Assembly: GCA_027924585.1 (NCBI GenBank)
Contig: BSBM01000372.1
Coordinates: 5,997,001 to 6,061,000 of the forward strand
Origin: Larix kaempferi
Taxonomy: Eukaryota; Streptophyta; Pinopsida; Pinales; Pinaceae
Length of the DNA stretch: 64,000 bases
Direction of reading: 5' to 3'
Part shown: in pieces, positions 44,106 through 54,240 of the stretch
How positions within the stretch are numbered: the stretch's first letter is position 1
Layout: every line of letters starts with the position of its first letter
Made by a program: the position numbers and the translations under genes
The notes under the pieces: generated by a model
Told to the model about the DNA's origin: nothing
What the model saw: only the letters and a program-made list of their open reading frames with translations
Databases searched by the model: none

Positions 44106-44973
44106 TTCATGCTTGATCAAGATAGCAAATTTCTCTTTCCCTCGTCAATACCTGAAACACACCCTAAACACACCATGATCACTTCAAAAAATAAATAGTG
44201 TACAGCCTCATAATTGAAGGTGTATGGCTTGTGCATAAGGCAAAACAGCTACAACATGAGTACAACTTGTTCTTGTTTCTGGTCACTTAAAAACGCCTTC
44301 TCTTCTTCTACCAAATACACTCTTCTCTAATAATGATTGACTTCTCCTCTTTTCCTATTTATTCTTTAAGAAAAATCCTAATTTCCTCAACCTTACTAAC
44401 TACCTATATCAATCTTAAATTTTGAGAAAAACTCTAATATCCTCAATCCTACCCATCACTTACTTCAATGTACGACTAATATTAGCTCTTATTAAGTAAT
44501 GTTTTGGAACATTTCATTTAGACCCCTAAGGAAGAGACAAATTCAAAAGGTTAGTGTTCTTATAACTCAAATTATAAGATGGAAATGCCGTAAATGTGGC
44601 CAACAAAAACACTATTGCATTGTCATGGTTTTGGGTTCACTATGACCCTTTTTAAGCTAATAAAGTATCTATTAATCCCAAAAATCATACATGAGATGGA
44701 GGGCCAATACATGGAGTCCTCGTATATGTGCTAACTATTTACACAATGGAAACAAGATATTGAAGAGGAATTTGTTATCCACTATAGGTTGGCATTTAAG
44801 TCACAAGGGTTAAGGGTTTGAATTTAAGGTGACCATGCAAACTTGTCTTACATGGTCCCTTTCCATCTGTGTGAAGAATCGCTTACATTGGATGAGCAGA
44901 TAGTTGCACTAACGAAGATGGTTGTGGTTAAGTCACCTAGATTCGATGGCCTCTATTGCAAGTTTAAGTTTAG

Positions 44974-45089
44974 AAGATTATGCTAAACTTTATTAGTATT
45001 TCCCTGCTCTACAAGATTATGTGAAAGTTTATTAGCATTTCCCTGCTCTACAAGATTATGTGAAAGTTTATTAGCATTGCCATGCTATA
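44974..45089. repeat. 39-bp tandem repeat, 3 copies
   Basis: The unit AAGATTATGTGAAAGTTTAT with TAGCATTTCCCTGCTCTAC occurs three times with a 39-bp period inside the LINE remnant, interrupting its frame. Confidence 0.9.
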
Positions 45090-45423
45090 GTTATATAAAA
45101 ATCAATTAGAAAACAATCATTCTGAACCTACATTAATCATTGTGAACATACATTAAAAGAGTCATGATCAAGTCTCTTATCCCAAGTTTGGTGATCGAAT
45201 ACTTGTTACGAATTGGAGACCACTAGCTCAAATGTCTCATATAATACTCGGTCAAGATATGGCCTACCCGTTAAGCATATTCTTTCCAATATTAGTCACC
45301 CATAGCAAATGAAATTACCTCAGCAGATGAAATTGATCAAACGATTCTTTATTGTTGATAATTTCAAATGGATCTTCATTATGGCCATGCTTAAAGCCTT
45401 GGGCAACGGAAATGTTTTACTCG

Positions 45424-45838
45424 CAGTGATTCAGACTCTTTCCTCAAAGGTCTAAGCCTATTTGTCCATTAGCTGGTGCAAGTTAGAGGATATTTGGGCT
45501 TTACATGTTTGTTACCTCCCATATTGCATGGGTGTGCAGATCAGAATTTATGGGCAAGAACAGTAGTGATTCAGACTCTTTCCCCAAAGGTCTAAGCCTA
45601 TTTATCCATCAGCAGGGTTAGAGGGTATTTGGGCTTTAGATGTTTGTTACCTCCCATATTACATGGGTGTGCAGATCAGATTTTATGGGCAAGAACAACA
45701 GTGATTCAGACTCTTTCCCCAAAGGTCTAAGCCTATTTATCCATCAGCAGGTGCAAGTTAGAGGATGTTGGGCTTTACAGGTTTGCTACCTCCAATATTG
45801 CATGGGTGTGCACATCAGATTTTATGGCCAAGTACAGC
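45424..45838. repeat. 135-140 bp tandem triplication inside the LINE
   Basis: CAGTGATTCAGACTCTTTC or a variant begins at 45424, 45564 and 45699. The copies share AAAGGTCTAAGCCTATTTAT and GGGTGTGCAGATCAGA. The first copy overlaps the LINE segment AVIQTLSSKV, so the repeated unit is LINE-derived. Confidence 0.9.
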
Positions 45839-45863
45839 AGTGCACAGAGATCATTCTTGGTAT

Positions 45864-46268
45864 TGTAAAGTTTGCATTAGACCAAAAATTATAGATGTTG
45901 ATAAACATTTGAAATCAACCACATAGTCCAAGGATTCTAGTGTGACAATGAGTCCACATTATATACACAGCGATCATTCTTGGTATTGTAAGGTTTGGGT
46001 TACACCAAAACCTAGTAAATGTTGCTAAACATTTGAAATCAACCACAGTTATAACCGATACTCCAACACCTCCTCAGAAGTAGTTCAGGCGAGTTGAACC
46101 TGGAACATGGAACCTGAGCTCTGACACTATGTAAGGTTTTCCTTTACACCAAAACCTGCAGACCCTTATAAACATTGGAAACCAAGCACATAGTCCAAAG
46201 ATCCCAGTGTGACTATCAGTCCACATTATTTTCTCAAAAGTGCAAGAATTATAACCGATACTCCAACA
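45864..46268 (-). mobile_element. probable TRIM (miniature LTR element)
   Basis: On the - strand one LTR runs 46268-46130, TGTTGGAGTATCGG to AAACCTTACA. A 61-bp interior starts TAGTGTCAGAGCTCAGG, a primer-site variant, and ends in the purine tract CTGAGGAGG. A second LTR then starts at 46068 with the same TGTTGGAGTATCGG. The second LTR is rearranged by an internal duplication, with ends at 45987 and 45864. Flanks GGTAT and GTTAT match at 4 of 5 bases. No coding capacity fits a terminal-repeat retrotransposon in miniature. Confidence 0.6.
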
Positions 46269-46840
46269 GTTATACCCATATAAGATTGTACATTGCTAGG
46301 TGATAGTCATGTGCAAAAGATAGAATCTGGTCTCCTACATGATACCATTCCTCTCAGGACAGCAGCCCAGAAATCAGTAATCAAACAAATCTCTGTCATG
46401 TTTTGCGGATGTAAGCTAGTTCTGGGCGACTTAAGAGGACTGTCTCTGTCCTCTTACAGCAGACATTGGCAAATCTGGGCTATGTAAAGGCTAAGAGAAT
46501 AAGTTATAGGTACGTCGAGTGGATTTTGGACCTGAACGATGGGCAGCTCTTGGCGGCAGCAGCACCTTCTGGGCTGATTTTAAATGGTTCTAGGTATCAT
46601 GAACGTTCTGTGAGTTAAGCGTTGATTAGACCTGAATGGCAGTCCTGAGCTATCCTATGGCAGCATACCCCTGGTTGCAATGGCTGCTACATGAATGAAG
46701 CAACCCACTGATAAGGCTTCAGGTATTGAGGCATAGGAGAGGATGTATCGTTCTCTCCCAAGAATCGTGTGGTTGTTCCCTTATTTCTTGGAGTTTCGTT
46801 GGAAGCGCCCCTTGGTCATGTGCTCATGTGGTCGCTACGC

Positions 46841-47005
46841 ATAATGGTTTTAATAAAAAAATGTGTTTTTATTTCCAAGGGTGGACTTAGCCACTTACGT
46901 GTGGGAAGTTTGTTGAGAAAAGTATAATGGTTTTAATAAAAAAATGTGTTTTTATTTCCAAGGGTGGACTTAGCCACTTATGTGTGGGAAGTTTGAAGTT
47001 TGTTG
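46841..47005. repeat. 83-bp tandem duplication
   Basis: ATAATGGTTTTAATAAAAAA at 46841 recurs at 46924, and the copies run through GACTTAGCCACTTA and GTGTGGGAAGTTTG with one or two differences. Confidence 0.92.
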
Positions 47006-47019
47006 AGGAAAGTAAAATG

Positions 47020-47354
47020 AGGTCTTATATGTTTGAAGATTGTAATCATGGTTCTGATAAATTTGTTCTAAGGAGTTTATTAGAGGGTAGATCTTAAAGA
47101 TTTTATTAATATTTTATTATAAAAGATAAAGGAGCTTAAAGTTATATAAGGTTTTTTCTCTTTTTCATTTAGTCATGGTTGGATTCCATTGAGGTCTTAT
47201 ATCTTTGAAGATTGTAATCATGGTTTCGATAAATTTGTTCTAAGGAGTTTAGTAGAGAATAGATCTTAAAGATTTTATTATAAAAGACAAAAGAGCTTAA
47301 AGTTATATAGGGTTTTCTCTCTTTTTCATTTAGTCATGGTTGGATTCCATTGAG
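47020..47354. repeat. 172-bp tandem duplication
   Basis: AGGTCTTATATGTTTGAAG at 47020 recurs at 47192, and both copies end GGTTGGATTCCATTGAG. The second copy lacks about 12 bp in the middle. Confidence 0.92.
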
Positions 47355-49745
47355 CCTAATCAAAAACATTTATTAGTTTATCTGGATGGTTAATTAAAGG
47401 GTTTCTTAAATGGTAATGTGTAACTAATAATTGTTTAGACTAATGGAGTAAGATTTTTCTTCTTCTATGTGATGGTTGTCAATTGGAAGTGTAGGCAATA
47501 GTATGTATCTCAACTCTTGATTATATGTTCTTTTACCCTTGCATGACAATTATCCTTCCAAAACCATTTGAAAGTGTATATTCTAGTACTCTCCCTTTGC
47601 AACATTTTAGAAATTATTAAGGCTATTAGAAGTGATTAGGGCATGTACTTTGCTTCCTTGATCCTCCTAATCATTCATTTTACTTCTTCATATTGACCTT
47701 GAAATCCCATTCACACCATGGATAAAACATTAGTTTCCAATCCACTCATTATTATTTCTCATTTGCTATCATAAACTATTTTGCTAGAGCTATCTCTTCA
47801 TTTGACGTTGAACTCAATTACAAGATTTAGTAATCCTATTTAGGGATTCTTCCCTTGAACTAGATAAGAGCTAGCCTAAAGAGAAGAAGAAGGTTGGTGA
47901 GGTGACATTGACCCCCTCTTGGCTATCCATAACCCTCATTGATTTTAGGGCATTCAATCTCAAGATGTTGGTTTGTATGATAACAATATGTTCATCCATA
48001 AGTGTGTACCCTTGGCTTAACCCTTTACATTATGGCAATAAAGGTCCTAGGAAACTTTATTCATTAACAATTGGCCAAGGTATGATCAAAGGAATCCCCC
48101 TCTCTAATCATGAAGTTGGCCATTTGGTTAATGTGCATTTTATAGATGATTATTTCATCACTATCTTCGAGGACCAAACTTATATGGAAAACACTATGAA
48201 TTTCCCTTATATTTCTTTTTGATGTCTCAAACTTCAACAAATATACAAACAAAACCATTAGGACTTACGATCTTGACTTGTAGATCAAGGTTGGACTTAG
48301 GTTCAACCTCACAGGGTTTTTTAATTCTTAGGTATTTTCATTGAAGATCAACCTTCACCAAAAGTTCTTTGGAATGTGGCCATTCAATAAGTGGAGAAAA
48401 TATTAAGTAATGGTTGAAAAATCCAATGGTGCTTTCCTATAAATTCAAGATATGCATAAGAGCATATAAGAGGCTATTTATGTTTACTACTCTAGTTGGG
48501 TATATTTTGTAAGTGTTTACTAGAGGTATTTTGAGGGAATACATAACTCTTTCTCCTAGGTTCTTAGCCCAAAATGATCTCAAATCTTTATGTTGATGCT
48601 TAAACTTATAAAAGAATTAGAATAAATTTGGTTTTCATAATTCTTAACATGTGATCACTTTAAGACCAAAATAAAATCATTAATTCCTTCATCATAATTT
48701 TGGAACTATGTAAAAGAAATCTCATTATTCAAAATTATTAGATTACCTAATCATGTATCTATAATTTTTTAAAAATACTATTAAATATAGTCTCAAATAT
48801 ACTACATCTCTCATATTTTCTCTAACCCTCTAAATTTATAACAATGATATCAATATTGTTGCTATATTGACATGTACACAAAAGTGAAAGGTGCAACCTG
48901 TAAAATGAAAAATGACCATATCTAGAATAAGCATGTCTAACTTGAAATGATATATTTATTATAAAGGATAATTTTAGTCAATAATTCCATTTGTATGGAT
49001 GTTGTATAGGATGTCAATAATTCCATTTGTATAGGATGCATATATTAGCCTAAAATGCACTAAGATTAAGAAACTCATGATTTCAGAGTTAGCATTTTAA
49101 GATTTAATACCTCACCAATATGCATCATTGTGCTTTGCAACCTCAGAGTGTATACTAACAATGCACATATGATCATCCCCTCCCTCACTTAGATTGTAGA
49201 CAATGGCTTCTCTTTCGTTGGAAATGTATTAGGTGCTTAAGTTTTGATTATCTGTGATGGTTTTGCTTTTACCATCCCATTATACTATGATCATCTATTT
49301 ACATCAATATAATTGTTTTATTTCTTTATTTATTTTTCAAATAAATTATATTGATAGAATAGTTTGAAGATCCATCTTAAAATAAGAAAATATATATTGG
49401 TATACAATCAAAAAAACCTAAATTCAATCACAAACAAAAACATTATGACATAGTTTCACCATATATTCAATTATTTACTTAACCAAAATATTTTAAACAT
49501 CTTTTTACTTTTAAAAATCTATTATAAATCAACTTAAACCAAATTAATAAAGACTAACTCTCTATATCTCTCCAATCTCACATTTTCAACAAAATCCATA
49601 ACATATATTACCATAAACTAAACATCAAAATCAATAAAATAAATAACCACTAAGTTACTAATCTGCGGACATCCACATTAACCCATAATTATTCCATTCA
49701 ATTGCAGAACTAAGATTGCATTTCAGTGGGTATTCAAGTACATAC

Positions 49746-50426
49746 CTTTGCAGAGAGCGTTGAGTGGGTATTCAGGGATTGAATGCCAAAGCCGTGGTCC
49801 TTCTTCGTGACTTTAAGTTTCTTTGCGCTCAGTTCCTCGAGTATAGCATTATTTTTGGCTGGCTGAATGTTGACTTCAGATATGTCATTAGTCTCAATTG
49901 TTGCTGGTTTGGCTGACATTTTGACTGTGCCTTTGGGAAGCAATAATATCTGCTAGTGATCGCTTCCTTCGTGGCCACTTCTTACTCTTGGATTCACTGA
50001 CCTTCAGAAGTACATTCCCTTTCTCCAATGATGTTCTGCTACTAGAAATATCAGTTACCTCTTTTCCTTTAGTTACTTTGTTTATAACCATATGTTCTGG
50101 ACATGAGTTCTCATTTTCATTCAAACATGGGACGCCATTCACATCATCTAAGTCTAGAAGAGAATCATCCTTATTTTGGACGCTCAATTCCAATGTTCGG
50201 ACTGCGAATGATTCTACTCCTTTAGGAATTGTTTGATCACCTCTTTCTTCACCAACAACCTCTTGACCACCTTCAAGATTTTCACCATAAGTGATGCTGA
50301 GAGGAACATTGCTGAGATTTTTAATCTCGTTTGCATCTAAAGAATTATGAAAGACTAATATGGCATTGGTTGCATGTTTCATTTCTTTTTCATTCATCTT
50401 TTCACTGTTCATCTTTTGTCTTATCT
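49746..50426 (-). pseudogene. exon 3 of host locus, with a frameshift
   Basis: After acceptor TTTTAAAG at 50427 the frame reads IRQKMNSEKMNEKEMKHATN. It is acidic and Ser/Asn-rich and ends in a basic motif, SKKWPRRKRSLADIIASQR. It then stops with TGA at about 49896. An overlapping frame from 49943 stays open (VKMSAKPATIETNDISEV, then KKLKVTKKDHGFGIQ) to the strong donor at 49745, in phase with exon 4. The exon is one base too long for a continuous frame, so a 1-base insertion between 49943 and 49896 is the simplest explanation. Confidence 0.6.
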
Positions 50427-50544
50427 CTTTAAAAGTGTTTTTGTTCCCGGCATATTACTCCCAAGAACATTTTTCTTTGATCTTCTCACTTATCTCTCTA
50501 AAAACGTTTTTGTTGCTGGTAAAATACTCCCAGGAACTACTTAC
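50427..50544 (-). repeat. 118-bp intron built of a duplicated segment
   Basis: On the - strand the donor GCCAG|GTAAGT is followed by GTTCCTGGGAGTATTTTACC and, 60-70 bp on, GTTCTTGGGAGTAATATGCC. Each is followed by AACAAAAACG or AACAAAAACA and a TTTTTAG or TTTTAAAG acceptor-like end. The intron is thus a tandem duplication with two alternative acceptors; only the second keeps the reading frame open. Confidence 0.65.
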
Positions 50545-51010
50545 CTGGCAAGGGGACTGAGGCAGATTTCTTTTCTTCATAATCTAACTCCTCAGCTGTT
50601 TCATTCTCTAAAATGGATGATATTGTTTCCATTTCTGATTTCCCCATCTCACCACTTACTACTTTCTCTTCTTGTTTATGGTGATGAGTTTCCTTTGAAT
50701 CTACAGTTTCAGTTGTGTCCATTTCTAACTCCTTTGGAACACTACTTTCAGTTCTTACATTTTCTGTCATTATACCTGTCACTACCTCCTCATCTTTTTC
50801 CTCTTTGTCAATTTCATCTGCATGGGAACCTTGAGCGTCACATGATGTAATGCCCCTTGTATAATCTTCCTGAATTGGACTTTCAGAAGTTCTAATGGCT
50901 CCTGCATAATTTTCCCACCATCTGCGTTTACGAATTGCCAGTGTGCTTTTTATAGAAATCTTGTCGCAAACTAAATCTTTGCCCGTCTCATGTCCGTCTA
51001 CATTTACAGC
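50545..51010 (-). pseudogene. exon 2 of host locus
   Basis: The 466-nt segment has no stop. It begins at acceptor TTTATGCAG with AVNVDGHETGKDLVCDKISI, then KSTLAIRKRRWWENYAGAI, and becomes very acidic (DEIDKEEKDEEVV, ETVDSKETHHHKQEEK). It ends at donor GCCAG|GTAAGT in phase 1, matched by exon 3. The WW block next to a basic patch is the only distinctive motif. A link to EMF1 N-terminal motifs is possible but weak. Confidence 0.6.
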
Positions 51011-51072
51011 CTGCATAAACATTGCATGATTTATACACAAACTGTTCACCAAGTTTTTATGCGATTTATCAC

Positions 51073-51165
51073 CTTGCGTTCGCTGTCATTCTGTTGTGAA
51101 GGGATGACGACATCCTCGACATTCGACACGCAAAACTGTACGTTGTTCGAACTTCTTCTGATTGC
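51073..51165 (-). pseudogene. candidate exon 1 (or internal 5' exon) of host locus
   Basis: The 93-nt segment between acceptor CACACGCAG and donor AAG|GTGATA reads AIRRSSNNVQFCVSNVEDVV and IPSQQNDSERK in phase 0 at both ends, in phase with exon 2. The 62-bp intron after it is short for plants, and the donor is weak. No ATG is in frame, so a further upstream exon should exist. A donor-like GTAAGTG at 51788 and a GTGCGT at 51621 could end 5' exons. Confidence 0.4.
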
Positions 51166-52004
51166 CTGCGTGTGTTTACACCCTATAACTATTAGAAATA
51201 TTCTGCGTAAATTCGCAGTACCGACAGTAAAATAAGTCCGTGCTGTCGGAATGTATTTAGGTCAAATAACGGAAGCTAAACTGGCAGTTCTATCTCTACC
51301 TAATGGTGGTTAATTCTCTGCTGGGTTCCACTGTAAGTCAAATCAATTTAAACCAAACTGAAGCACAAGTAATATTTTAAATGGAGTTTAACGCAAAGGC
51401 CTAAAACTGGTTCGTCAGACAGCTCTGATGATAGATGCGGAGCTGCTAATTCGCAGTATGTGACATGCCTTTCCCAATAGAATTCAAATAGTAAACATGA
51501 AAATAGTTTTAATGTGCTAAAAACCCTAACTTAGAATTAAAAAGGGAAATAGACAGTCTCGCATAAAGAATGGGCATAATAGTCTGGTGGTTTAAGAATC
51601 CAAACCTTTATGAGTACGCACCTTAAATACGTCTTCTGTCTCCGTGTCAGAAAAAATAAAATTTCATCAAGCTTCAGGATATTTAGCGAAGGAATCTGTC
51701 AATAGAATAGACCAGGCGTGATTTCAGCCCCAAATCAAACAAAAGGCCCCGGCGCGAATAACTTCAGCCAAAATAGATCAACACTTACGTATTCGAACTT
51801 CGAACTCCGGATGGGCGTGAAATCCAGCGGATAAATCAATTCAGACACCAAACGCCACTATGTTGGATAGCTATTTCTGATGCGATGGGCTAGCGAAAAA
51901 TGAAAATAAGTGATCAAATTAGAAGATCTTACCAGATTAGGAAGCCAAAAGGTTATAAAATGGACGAGTCGGTGAAAGGGAGAAATAACCCAACAGTTTT
52001 ATAT
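51166..52004 (-). other. 5' region of host locus, no start exon established
   Basis: This is less AT-rich than its surroundings and has two donor-like sites on the - strand (51788 GTAAGT, 51621 GTGCGT), with short open stretches before them (RLVSELIYPLDFTPIRSSKF ahead of the first). An untranslated or short first exon may lie here, but nothing decides it. Confidence 0.3.
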
Positions 52005-52113
52005 GGGCAAACCCTAATAGACAGGGTTTGATATCACTTTTAGAGTCAAACCCTAATAGACAGGGTTTGATATCACTTTTAGAGTCAAACCCTAATAGAT
52101 AGGGTTTGATAGC
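52005..52113. promoter_or_regulatory. three 39-bp repeats with palindromic telo-boxes
   Basis: AAACCCTAATAG occurs at 52009, 52048 and 52087, an exact 39-bp period. Each is followed by AGGGTTTGA after 6-7 bases, so TCAAACCCT and AGGGTTTGA form 9-bp inverted arms. AAACCCTA is the plant telo-box, bound by TRB-type proteins in many promoters. The cluster is about 0.85 kb upstream of the first exon seen; a promoter role is inferred. Confidence 0.55.
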
Positions 52114-52704
52114 AGTTCATGGGTTTGTAGTTTACTAAGATAGATGTGAGTTTTCTTCTCCAATGGGTTAAGAGTTTGACTTTGTTGATCTCTTTGATGT
52201 TAGGTTTCATAATAGTATCCAAAGTTTTCATAAAATAAAAATTTACAATAAATAAGTAGTAAAAACTTATTATTTCACCTTTATATTAATTTTAAATAGT
52301 TATTATACCACCATAGATCTATCTTAAACTCGTATCTATCAAGCACCGAGAGGGATCCAATTTCTTGAGGTGTATTTCTTTTTTTAAATTTAAACTCAAG
52401 AAATTTGATATCTCTTGATTGATAGACCCTAGTTTAAGTTTTAAGTTCTTATTTTATAAAGAAACATCGATTTTTAAATATTTTTCATAATATTTTATTT
52501 TATGAGCCAACATGGATTTTTTTTAAATACTTTCATTAATCTTTTATTTTATGAGCACGCTACACATACACGTTACAACATCTCCCCCATGTAGAGCACC
52601 TCGTTTCACTAGGTGCAAAAACAAATAAAATATCACTTAGTTAACAAGTGCACACATACCTCTTCTTTCTATAGTTGACAAAATGAATACAAAGGGTTTT
52701 TTTT
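52114..52704. other. AT-rich DNA with one inverted dispersed repeat
   Basis: At 52336-52377 the sequence CTATCAAGCACCGAGAGGGA and its continuation is the reverse complement of 41081-41125 with few changes. Nothing else is recognised. Confidence 0.5.
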
Positions 52705-53255
52705 CATAAAGGGGAGTTTTTATATTATGAGAAATAAGATCAATATATTGTAGGTATTGGGGGGTGGGAGTTGTAGGTATTGTGGGGGTCGAAGGTGTAT
52801 CTAGTAAAATTATGAGATATCTAGTAAAAATAGGTTTTTTTAATTGGAAAGATGTATTGGGAGGGGTTTTGAACAAAAATATTTTGGCAGGTATTTATCA
52901 ATATCTATTGAAATTATGGGTGTTCTTTAATATCCCACGAACATAGGTTTTATGAAATAGTTTCAGTGTGAAGACCCCATGCAAAAACTCCACTCCCAAT
53001 CATGAGAAAAGGGGCCAAGCGTGCCTATATTCATTTTGAAAAGGTCCTCATGTGAAACAAGGCCGACGATGTCCATAAATATGTTTGTTTATAGAATATA
53101 AGGAGAACTCATGAGAAATGTATCGTCAGTCATTCTAAGATTGAGTACCGACATTCCACAAGTCCCTCTAATAAAACATCATCTTCTTACTTAGTCACCA
53201 TTCTTGAACTTGAGGAATGTTTGCAGCACATGTGTCATGCACCTTGTAAGTCTAA
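52705..53255. repeat. dispersed repeat, copy 1 (about 550 bp)
   Basis: It begins CATAAAGGGGAGTTTTT and matches 53671-54240 throughout, up to GTCATGCACCTTGTAA. The first 277 bp, to GAAGACCCCATG at 52981, also resemble the right end of the DNA transposon at 10046-11863 (blocks ATTGGGA...GGGG, GTGAAATTA, TATCCCACGAAC). The left edge is sharp in both copies, and the flanks differ. Confidence 0.8.
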
Positions 53256-53670
53256 ATCTGTACTCTCCAATGAAACCTCCTTTGGAAAATGGGTTCATGT
53301 TCATATTGAACAAACCCCCCAACAAGACTTGGAAAAAGAGCATTCCTATAAGAGGTGCTTTATTATTTCCAACTTCAGGAAAGAAGGGAAAAGTCCATAT
53401 GAGAAACTTTTTTTGTAGTTAGGGCCCTGAAAAATCACTAGCCATGCAAATACTCAAAGCTTGTATCTCACTTGAATCCATCACACACTATGCAATCTCT
53501 TGATCCACTATCTTTCTGCATCAGTGGACACCCATCATGAATGAAGAATATGCTAAGCTCATGTTGCTTATGAAGAAGAAAGTACAACCTTTGAGAATCA
53601 TAATGAATCAAGGGGCATCCAAAACTCACAAAGGCTTCACCTTGTTGACCAATATCTTATAACATTCATT

Positions 53671-54240
53671 CATAAAGGGGGGTTTTTTAATTATGAGAAA
53701 TAAGATCAATATATTGTAGGTATTGGGGGGGGTTGTAGGGGAGGGGGGGTATAGGTATTGTGGAGGGGTATAAAAAGGGTATCTAATAAAAATAGGAGAT
53801 ATTTTGTAAAAATAGTTTTTTTTAATTGGAAAGATGCATTGGGAGGGATTTTGAACAAAAGGATTTTGGTAGGTATTTATCACTATGTAGTGAAATTACG
53901 AGTGTTCTTTAATATCCCACGAACATACGTTCTATGAAATATTTTCACTGTGTGAAGACCCCATGCCAAAACTCCACTCCCAATCATGCGAAAAGGGGCC
54001 AAGCATGTCTATATTCATTTTGAAAAGGTCCTCATGTGGAACAAGGCCGATGATGTCCATAATAATATGTTTGTTCATAGAATATAGAGAGAACTCATGA
54101 GCAATGGATCATTGGTCATTCTAAGATTGAGTACTGGCATTCCAAAAGTCCCTCCAATAAAAGATCCTCTTCTTGCTTAGTCACCATTCTTTAAATTGAG
54201 GAATTTTTGCAGAACATGTGTCATGCACCTTGTAATTCCA
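53671..54240. repeat. dispersed repeat, copy 2 (about 570 bp)
   Basis: This is the direct-repeat partner of 52705-53255, offset by 966-984 bp. It carries extra G-rich inserts (GTATTGGGGGG, GGGGAGGGGGGGT) near 53720-53750. About 415 bp of unrelated DNA separates the copies. Confidence 0.8.

Larger units (their letters stand above)
44867..48560 (+). mobile_element. LINE (non-LTR retrotransposon) reverse transcriptase remnant, antisense to host locus
   Basis: Ordered fragments on the + strand match a plant LINE reverse transcriptase: LCEESLTLDEQIVALTKM and KSPRFDGLYCKF (44867-44986); FGDRILVTNWRPLAQMS (about 45189); FIVDNFKWIFIMAMLKALG (about 45350), resembling the DFDKAFD..W.F...L..LG region; KGIPLSNHEVGH and HFIDDYF for the catalytic FADD (about 48090-48155); FLGIFIEDQPSPKVLWNVAI (about 48330), like the YLGI motif. 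Each piece is in a different frame with stops. The TRIM and tandem copies are inserted between. No endonuclease domain or poly(A) end was identified. Confidence 0.6.
37501..49745 (-). other. 12.2 kb intron of host locus
   Basis: Donor AAG|GTATGT at 49745 and acceptor TTTTGTTTCAG| ending at 37501 are both strong, and the phase is 0 on each side. The intron is filled with an antisense LINE, a probable TRIM element and many local duplications, listed separately. The stretches 41130-43856 and 48560-49700 show only AT-rich sequence and no element I can name. Confidence 0.65.
35888..51165 (-). pseudogene. multi-exon host locus, possibly EMF1-like, with a 12.2 kb intron and frame breaks
   Basis: Five segments on the - strand join through plausible splice sites: 51165-51073, 51010-50545, 50426-49746, 37500-36462 and 36073-35888. 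The 12.2 kb intron has donor AAG|GTATGT and acceptor TTTTGTTTCAG with matching phase 0. The product is low-complexity, charged and nuclear-looking. Motifs that recall EMF1, a plant Polycomb-associated protein, are CDKISIKSTLAIRKRRWW, KKWPRRKRSLADIIASQR and AEMENEMAKNQHE; this rests on memory of the family and could be wrong. A net +1 shift in exon 3, a TAG and two shifts in exon 4 mean a pseudogene or sequence errors. The start codon was not found. Confidence 0.55.

Noticed and set aside
50374-50850. 158-codon + strand frame rich in Leu, Phe and Ser
   Set aside because: It is the antisense reading of exons 2 and 3 of the host locus, which have better splice and composition support.
53626-53883. 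- strand Pro/Tyr/Thr-rich frame
   Set aside because: It reads through G-rich repeat units of the dispersed repeat, and the similar frame at 52637-52876 shows it is repeat-derived.
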